Below, in pieces: positions 5,307 through 10,488 of a stretch of 10,488 nucleotides of DNA (positions within the stretch are counted from its first letter, which is position 1; each line of letters begins with the position of its first letter). Both the position numbers and the translations under genes were made by a program. This DNA is from an uncultured Chryseolinea sp. (GTDB lineage: Bacteria; Bacteroidota; Bacteroidia; Cytophagales; Cyclobacteriaceae), in the NCBI GenBank assembly GCA_946478915.1, contig CAMLER010000116.1:1-10488 (forward strand). The letters are read 5' to 3'. Under the pieces are notes generated by a model that saw nothing but the letters and a program-made list of their open reading frames with translations, was not told the DNA's origin and made no database searches.

Positions 5307-7555
5307 ACAACCTCTTGTTTTCTGACCAACATCGGAGCTTTTAACAAAATTTCTGTTCCCTTCCCTTTTTCGGAGTTAATTATCAACTCTCCCTGAAATA
5401 ACATTGCCCTTTCCCGCATACCCACGAGGCCTAGCGACCTTTTGCTTTTGACTTCCTCTAAATCAAACCCAACCCCATTATCTTTTATGGTAAGATAAAT
5501 AAAACCATTCTGTTCATTCAAAAAAGTTTCAACAATTGTAGCCTGTGAATGGCGTGCGATATTTGTAAGCGCTTCCTGGTAGACCCGGAAAATATTTGTG
5601 GCCAAATTCCTGTCGAAATTATGGTCGCTTAACGTTGCATGGCATCCAGAAACAATACCGGTCCGTTTCTCGAATTCCTGGCATTGCCATTCAAGCGCAG
5701 GGACTAGTCCAAGGTCATCGAGTATTCCAGGCCGGAGTTCAGAAGAAATCCGTCTTACAGTTTTTACGGTTTCGTCGATGAGTGCTATCATGGTTGCTAT
5801 CCGCTCCGCAATATTTTGTTCAACCCTGGCTCCGACTTTTTTGTTGATCCACGATGCATCCATTTTCAGCCCTGTGAGTTGCTGCCCTAGCTCATCATGA
5901 ATTTCACGGGCGATTCGCGTCCGCTCCTCTTCACGAACGTTTTCTAAATATGCTGTAAGTTTCTGGATTTCCTCAGTACGCTCACGCATGGCAGCTTCCA
6001 CCCGAACTCGGTCGGTGATATCTATACCCATTCCTATCAGATAGTCGGTACCATTAAAGTTTGCGCTACACCCATTGAAATAGTATGGTATTTTTCGATG
6101 ATCCTTTGTGAAGAAGTTAGCTTGCACATCTGCATACCCCTCTATGAAAACTCTGTTGATTTTTTCTTTCAAAACCGACTTTTCACTTTCTTCAAAAAAA
6201 TCGGTTGGACTCATTGTCAATATTTCCTCACTGCTATATCCCGACACTGTTTCAAAATTTCTATTCCAGCGCACGAATTTTCCCTCGCGATCGTAGAGAT
6301 AAAAGATTCCGGGCAGACTGTTAATTATTGATTCGGATTGCTTATTGGCCAGAAGAATTTTTTGTTCAGACTCGATTCGCTCCGAAATGTCCTGACAGTT
6401 GCAAACAATAGCAGCTACACTTTCGTCCTTTAACAAATTGGTGAATGTGCCTTCCAGCCAGACGTAATGGCCATCCTTGTGCCGGAATTGTCCGCTCCTC
6501 ATCATACCCGTGCCGGGATTCAAGAAAAGTTGATTTACAAATCTCTCCCCCTCATCCTGGTCTGCCGGATGAATGAGGTCCTTGATATTGTTCTGTTGCA
6601 TTTCATCAAGAGGATAACCTATGATTTTTTCGGTACGTGGACTTTGGTAGAGCACCTTTCCATTGCGATCAAACAATACGATAGCATCAGAACTCTTTTC
6701 AATGAGGGACCTGTAGTATCTTTCGCTCGATGCGAGCTGGCGGGTTTTCTCCTGGACAAGCCTGCCTAACTTAATAGGCTGCCGCGCAAGCGATCTGGCG
6801 TAAAAGCCGGCAGTAATAGCGAGGACAAAACCAAGGAATGAGTAGATAATTGCATCGTAGAACTGCCTGCTTTGTTTGTGCATAACATACAACTTCCATT
6901 CCCCATCTGGTACTTCAATGTAAGCCGATTGTCGGGTATCCCCTGCCCCCGATCCTGACCAAAAAAATTCTTCTTTGCCAGTTACAGGATTATGCTTGGA
7001 AAGTTGGTAAGCATAATTGGCTCTGCCAACGGTATCGATACCGGCCGCATGCAGGAGTGTATTAAGCTTGATCAGAACGACAGAAAAGCCAAAGAACTTA
7101 TTTTCTTTGAATAGTGGAAGCCTGCCGACCAAGCCTGTTCCGCCCTGCTGCAGCTTAAGAGGGCCTGCAAAAAATAATGCCTTTTTGTCGATTGCTTTAT
7201 AAGCCTGAGTAGCTGTATTTGAATTCGCAAATACGTCAAATCCGATTGCCTCTTCATTCCCGGCCAACGGATACACGTGTGTGATCTTGCCAGCCTCAGT
7301 AATTTCAAGGGCATCGATAAATTGGTTGGATTCCAGTATCTCCTTGGCAACGCGATCGAAATCTTCTGGAACACCATACTCCTCGATTATGAATGCAAGG
7401 GTTTTTGTCGCAGAGAGACTGTAGCTCAACGCGTTTTGAATCCGGCCCTTAACGGTATTCATTTCTTCCACAACGTTCTGCCGGTCTGCTTCCTGGCTCA
7501 TTAAATAACGCTGGTACGCCAGAAATTGCGTTAGTGTTGCAGTGGATGCAAACAC
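5303..7555 (-). CDS. CHASE-PAS-PAS sensor histidine kinase (HisKA_3, NarL-system type)
   Basis: A 750-residue membrane sensor, counted from GTG at 7555. Domains: a first membrane segment at the very N-terminus, an extracytoplasmic CHASE domain at about 55-190 with the characteristic HVYPLAGNEEAIGFDV (93-108), a second membrane helix at about 234-254, PAS/PAC at 280-398 and 405-520 (ending DITDRV), then a HisKA_3 core with phospho-histidine H553 in AREIHDELGQQL, N665 in the N-box (YQEALTNIARHS), D692 in KDNGVGFD, and GLVGMRERA (709-717). CHASE domains bind small extracellular ligands; which one is unknown. The cognate regulator follows with an ATGA overlap. The start is suspicious: GTG 7555 truncates the first helix, whereas the in-frame codons back to ATA at 7591-7589 add IKTIKPFIIGLV and complete it. 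An in-frame TGA lies a few codons before that, and no ATG, GTG or TTG intervenes. Confidence 0.92.
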   Translation of the reverse strand: MFASTATLTQFLAYQRYLMSQEADRQNVVEEMNTVKGRIQNALSYSLSATKTLAFIIEEYGVPEDFDRVAKEILESNQFIDALEITEAGKITHVYPLAGNEEAIGFDVFANSNTATQAYKAIDKKALFFAGPLKLQQGGTGLVGRLPLFKENKFFGFSVVLIKLNTLLHAAGIDTVGRANYAYQLSKHNPVTGKEEFFWSGSGAGDTRQSAYIEVPDGEWKLYVMHKQSRQFYDAIIYSFLGFVLAITAGFYARSLARQPIKLGRLVQEKTRQLASSERYYRSLIEKSSDAIVLFDRNGKVLYQSPRTEKIIGYPLDEMQQNNIKDLIHPADQDEGERFVNQLFLNPGTGMMRSGQFRHKDGHYVWLEGTFTNLLKDESVAAIVCNCQDISERIESEQKILLANKQSESIINSLPGIFYLYDREGKFVRWNRNFETVSGYSSEEILTMSPTDFFEESEKSVLKEKINRVFIEGYADVQANFFTKDHRKIPYYFNGCSANFNGTDYLIGMGIDITDRVRVEAAMRERTEEIQKLTAYLENVREEERTRIAREIHDELGQQLTGLKMDASWINKKVGARVEQNIAERIATMIALIDETVKTVRRISSELRPGILDDLGLVPALEWQCQEFEKRTGIVSGCHATLSDHNFDRNLATNIFRVYQEALTNIARHSQATIVETFLNEQNGFIYLTIKDNGVGFDLEEVKSKRSLGLVGMRERAMLFQGELIINSEKGKGTEILLKAPMLVRKQEVV

Positions 7556-7734
7556 GACAAGGCCAATTATAAATGGTTTAATCGTTTTTATGGATAAAAT
7601 ATAAGAAAGTTTTCAAGAACAACATTTGCCGAGACCCCAGGCGGAAGAAGCTCCCGATACAAAGTGAGCTGTTCGTCAATTTCCCTAACCCTTTTATGGG
7701 TTGCAACAAGCAATATATCGGACTTGTTCTACAA

Positions 7735-7747
7735 ATATGAAACATAT
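7735..7747. promoter_or_regulatory. Inverted repeat upstream of the prefix permease
   Basis: ATATG and CATAT are perfect inverted arms separated by AAA, 27 bases before the permease ATG at 7775. PadR proteins generally recognise short inverted repeats of ATGT/ACAT type, and a PadR gene follows this permease, so this is a possible autoregulatory operator. The match is loose and the assignment is inference. Confidence 0.25.
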
Positions 7748-7752
7748 CGAAT

Positions 7753-7769
7753 ATCTTCGCGTTGAAGAT
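7753..7769 (+). promoter_or_regulatory. Small hairpin in the leader of the prefix permease
   Basis: ATCTTC and GAAGAT form a perfect 6-bp stem with a GCGTT loop, ending 5 nt before ATG 7775, where a ribosome would bind. No Shine-Dalgarno is visible outside it. It could damp translation, or be an operator as DNA; short stems like this also occur by chance. Confidence 0.25.
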
Positions 7770-7774
7770 TGTGT

Positions 7775-10408
7775 ATGCAAAAGCCATCTCCTCCAAAATG
7801 GGCTGACCGATTTTTAGAATGGTACTGCAACCCAAAGTTGTTGGAATCAATTCAGGGGGATGCTCACGAGCTTTTCTTTCGTACAGCCACGAATCGGAGT
7901 AAGCATCTGGCCAACCTAGAATTCATCTGGAATGTCTTTCGCTTTTTCCGATGGTCTAACATCAAACGCAAACCCTCATCATCTTCACCTTTTATCATGT
8001 ACAGAAACTATCTCACTATTTTCAGACGTGGTCTTTCAAAGCAAAAAGGCTACTCGTTTTTAAATGTAAGCGGACTTGCTATTGGAATCGCATGTTTCCT
8101 GCTGATAAGCTTTTACATACGCGACGAATACAGCTTTGATCGAATGCATTCAAAAGCCGAGCGGATATATCGCGTCCACCAGATATTAGAGGCGGACGGA
8201 GTTGGAGAACGTTCAGCTAGCCAGCAGTTCCCTGTAGCCGAAGCGTTGCTCAACGATTTCGGCGCCCAAATTGAAACCGCGGTCAGACTTTTTAATTTTC
8301 AAGCGCCCACGCTCGCCATTTCTACCATCGACAACAAAAAGGAGTTTAATGAGTCGAGAATGTTCTTTGCCGATTCAACTTTTTTTGATGTTTTCGACTT
8401 CGAGCTTCTGGAGGGAAATCGCCAATCGGCTCTGACGATGCCGAATACCATTGTCATTACGGAAAGCATGGCAAAAAAGTATTTTGATAATGAACCAGCG
8501 GTAGGAAAATTTTTAAAGTTTCAGGGTGACCAGAATTTTTTGGTTACCGGCGTTCTAAAAGACATTCCACAAAACACACATTTCCAGTTCGACTTTCTGG
8601 CGTCATTCGCCAGCCTGCATGAAGTGTACAACCCAAGCGTGCCCCAAATATGGCATTGGTACTGGAATCCTTGCTGGACATATGTTTTATTGAAAGATGC
8701 TGCTTCCGCCCGGGAGGTTGAAGCCCTCCTACCGGGGTTTGTCCAAAAATACTTTCCGGATTTCGTTCGTGAAGATGTGTCGATGTCACTCATGCCGCTA
8801 ACCGATATTCATCTAAAATCAAATATGGATTATGAAATTCAGCCGAACAGCAGTCTTACAACGGTATATGTATTTGCATCTATCGCAATCTTTGTCCTTC
8901 TCATTGCAAGTATCAACTTTATTAACCTGAGTACGGCGCGAGCTTCCAAGCGCGCAAAGGAAGTTGGCATGCGAAAGACCTTAGGAGGCCAAAAATTCCA
9001 ACTAATCGGACAGTTTCTGTTTGAATCAATTATGCTTTCTGTCATCAGCGTTGTTGTTGCACTGGCAATGGTAGCAGCCGCATTGCCATTCTTTAACATG
9101 TTTGCCGAAAAGAGCATTCGTTTATCCGTTCTGCTTGAACCATTTTATTTAACTCTGCTTTTGCTACTTCCATTGGCGGTGGGTATTGTTTCAGGTATTT
9201 ACCCTGCCTTTGTCTTGTCATCCTTCCGGCCGATCACCGCACTGAAGTCGAACGGCGGCCGCGAAGAGGGAGCGATATTCCGGAAATCGCTGGTGGTTGT
9301 ACAATTCACGTTATCAATAATCCTGTTGGTGGGAACTGGCGTTGCAATTGATCAGCTAAAAATGCTTCAGACACGAGATACGGGATTTGTTAGGGAAAAT
9401 GTCATTCTCGTGCCCATCGCAAGGTCGCCGATCGCAAAGAATTATCTTTCATTGCGCAATGAATTCTTGCGAAACCCAAATGTGTTGGGCGTTACAGCTA
9501 CAGAAGAAATAGTGGGATCAAAACATCAGGTAGGAAACTTTAGCGTCGAAGGAATGGAAGGAACGCGGCCGTTTCCGAGGTTAACTGTTCGCCACGACTT
9601 CATAAAAACGTTCGGAATTCCTCTGGCAGCGGGAAGAGATTATTCCGAAGACATCCGAACAGATGACTCTCTGGCACTGCTGGTGAATGAGACTTTTGTG
9701 CGGCAAATGGGATGGCCTTCCAACGAGGCGGCTATTGGTAGGAAAGTCGGCATTCATCCTGACCAAAGAATCGTGGGCGTCGTCAAGGATTTTAATTTTA
9801 CGTCCCGTCACCAACCCATTCGTCCGTTGGCATTGAAACTCAACACTGCGGATGGCGCCTTTAATCTCTTGCTAAAATATATGGTGATTCGGATTTCAGG
9901 AAATGAGACTAATGAGACCATTGATTGGATCGAGCAACAATGGAAGGCGCAAATGCCAGCATGGCCGTTTGAGTACTTCTTCCTGGAAAGTGAACTGGAG
10001 AATATGTATAAGTCAGAAAACAAAATGAGCAAGGTTACGCTGATCTTTTCGGGATTCTCCATACTGGTTGCCTGTCTGGGTTTGTTCGGATTATCAACTT
10101 ATACCGCCGAGCAGCGCAAGAAGGAAATGAGCATTAGAAAAGTGCTGGGAAGCTCGGATTCGGAAATCTTCTTTTTATTTTCAAAACACTTTGTTGTTCT
10201 CATATTAATTGCAAATGCCGTAGCATTCCCGCTAGCCTATATGCTAATGAAGCGTTGGCTTGCCAGCTTTGCGTACAAGGTTGAAATTGATTTTACCTTA
10301 TTCCTGCTGGCAGGAGTCGTAGCAGCAGCGATCGCCTTTATCACCATTTCCTACCAGGCGTTGCGCACTGCCAACACGAGTCCTGCGGAGACATTGAGGA
10401 GTGAATAA
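7775..10408 (+). CDS. ABC transporter permease, MacB/FtsX type with N-terminal permease-prefix segment
   Basis: An 877-residue inner-membrane protein. The first ~70 residues (KWADRFLEWYCNPKLLESIQ, then GDAHELFFR and FRFFRW) are the prefix segment seen on many Cytophagales permeases linked to PadR regulators. A normal MacB-like start, MYRNYLTIFRRGLSKQKGYS, follows at about 76. Topology: helix 1 about 96-116, MacB periplasmic core about 117-355, FtsX helices about 363-387, 412-440 and 457-482, a further helix near 507-527, a second periplasmic core about 530-750, and final helices about 754-776, 803-825 and 841-862. Conserved FtsX motifs appear twice: KRAKEVGMRKTLGG (392-405) and QRKKEMSIRKVLGS (780-793). 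It needs an ATPase encoded elsewhere; the substrate is unknown. ATG 7775 is preferred to the in-frame TTG at 7769, which lies inside a hairpin. PadR begins 29 nt downstream. Confidence 0.92.
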   Translation: MQKPSPPKWADRFLEWYCNPKLLESIQGDAHELFFRTATNRSKHLANLEFIWNVFRFFRWSNIKRKPSSSSPFIMYRNYLTIFRRGLSKQKGYSFLNVSGLAIGIACFLLISFYIRDEYSFDRMHSKAERIYRVHQILEADGVGERSASQQFPVAEALLNDFGAQIETAVRLFNFQAPTLAISTIDNKKEFNESRMFFADSTFFDVFDFELLEGNRQSALTMPNTIVITESMAKKYFDNEPAVGKFLKFQGDQNFLVTGVLKDIPQNTHFQFDFLASFASLHEVYNPSVPQIWHWYWNPCWTYVLLKDAASAREVEALLPGFVQKYFPDFVREDVSMSLMPLTDIHLKSNMDYEIQPNSSLTTVYVFASIAIFVLLIASINFINLSTARASKRAKEVGMRKTLGGQKFQLIGQFLFESIMLSVISVVVALAMVAAALPFFNMFAEKSIRLSVLLEPFYLTLLLLLPLAVGIVSGIYPAFVLSSFRPITALKSNGGREEGAIFRKSLVVVQFTLSIILLVGTGVAIDQLKMLQTRDTGFVRENVILVPIARSPIAKNYLSLRNEFLRNPNVLGVTATEEIVGSKHQVGNFSVEGMEGTRPFPRLTVRHDFIKTFGIPLAAGRDYSEDIRTDDSLALLVNETFVRQMGWPSNEAAIGRKVGIHPDQRIVGVVKDFNFTSRHQPIRPLALKLNTADGAFNLLLKYMVIRISGNETNETIDWIEQQWKAQMPAWPFEYFFLESELENMYKSENKMSKVTLIFSGFSILVACLGLFGLSTYTAEQRKKEMSIRKVLGSSDSEIFFLFSKHFVVLILIANAVAFPLAYMLMKRWLASFAYKVEIDFTLFLLAGVVAAAIAFITISYQALRTANTSPAETLRSE

Positions 10409-10437
10409 TCTTAAAGTCTAAAATTTAAAACCACAAT

Positions 10438-10488
10438 ATGAAAGGAGCCAATCTTGGAGAGTTAGAAGAACTGATACTGCTCACGGTG
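10438..10488 (+). CDS. PadR-family transcriptional regulator, N-terminal fragment
   Basis: ATG at 10438 opens 17 codons to the window end, MKGANLGELEELILLTV, which is the typical first helix of Bacteroidota PadR regulators (the MKGxxLGExEELxLLTV pattern). The winged-helix domain and dimerisation helix lie beyond the window. PadR proteins usually repress their own transcription unit until a ligand is bound. Placement 29 nt after a prefix-type permease on the same strand is the expected arrangement and suggests it controls that permease. Only 17 residues are visible, but pattern and context agree. Confidence 0.8.
   Translation, partial: MKGANLGELEELILLTV

Noticed and set aside
7687..7702. AACCC/GGGTT hairpin in the divergent gap
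   Set aside because: A 5-bp stem with no U-tract and no gene ending nearby; not enough for a terminator or riboswitch.
7769..7774. TTG at 7769 as the permease start
   Set aside because: ATG at 7775 is two codons downstream in the same frame, outside the hairpin, and gives the usual short tail before the prefix motif.
7578..7850. 90-codon minus-strand frame in the divergent gap before the prefix permease
   Set aside because: It overlaps the real permease start on the other strand, shows no domain, and ends at a stop within the upstream extension of the CHASE kinase in another frame.

Overview
The window looks like a chromosomal segment of a Bacteroidota bacterium, most likely Cytophagales (Chryseolinea/Ohtaekwangia-like). 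The reasons are MacB/FtsX-type ABC permeases without a linked ATPase, one of them carrying the N-terminal 'permease prefix' segment next to a PadR regulator; histidine kinases of Bacteroidota style; weak or absent Shine-Dalgarno sequences; and at least one good Bacteroidota promoter (TTTG, 18-nt spacer, TAnnTTTG). Taxonomy is inferred from protein style and was not searched.

Left part (1-2233): the N-terminus of a minus-strand ABC permease runs off the left edge. A plus-strand membrane-anchored metallo-beta-lactamase-fold hydrolase of the NAPE-PLD/RomA type follows (419-1552). It converges on a minus-strand DinB-like four-helix-bundle protein (1597-2184).

Middle gap (2185-2608): this is the most unusual stretch. 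Upstream of the DinB-like gene on the minus strand lies a compact unit: a near-consensus promoter, a 32-codon ORF overlapping a long imperfect hairpin, and a strong intrinsic terminator 22 nt before the DinB start codon. A further CCCGGG copy could form an alternative, terminator-breaking helix. This may be a small stand-alone RNA or peptide gene, or an attenuator. It is followed by two opposed tracts of 8-bp tandem repeats (GTGTTGAN and its complement), and the stop codon of the next kinase lies inside the second tract.

Signalling cluster (2609-7555, all minus strand, transcribed right to left): a membrane CHASE-PAS-PAS-HisKA_3 histidine kinase overlaps by ATGA with a NarL/LuxR-type response regulator. 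A single-domain CheY-like receiver and a soluble REC-PAS-histidine kinase come next. The first pair is a canonical membrane sensor plus transcription factor. The second pair has no recognisable output domain and may form a phosphorelay or modulate the first. The CHASE kinase has an odd start: the only standard start codon (GTG) would cut through its first membrane helix, while an in-frame ATA twelve codons upstream would restore it.

Right part (7556-10488): a divergent intergenic region with two small inverted repeats leads to a full-length MacB/FtsX-type permease with an N-terminal prefix segment. It is followed 29 nt later by the first 17 codons of a PadR-family regulator cut by the window edge. 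No tRNA, rRNA, CRISPR array, insertion sequence or phage gene was seen.
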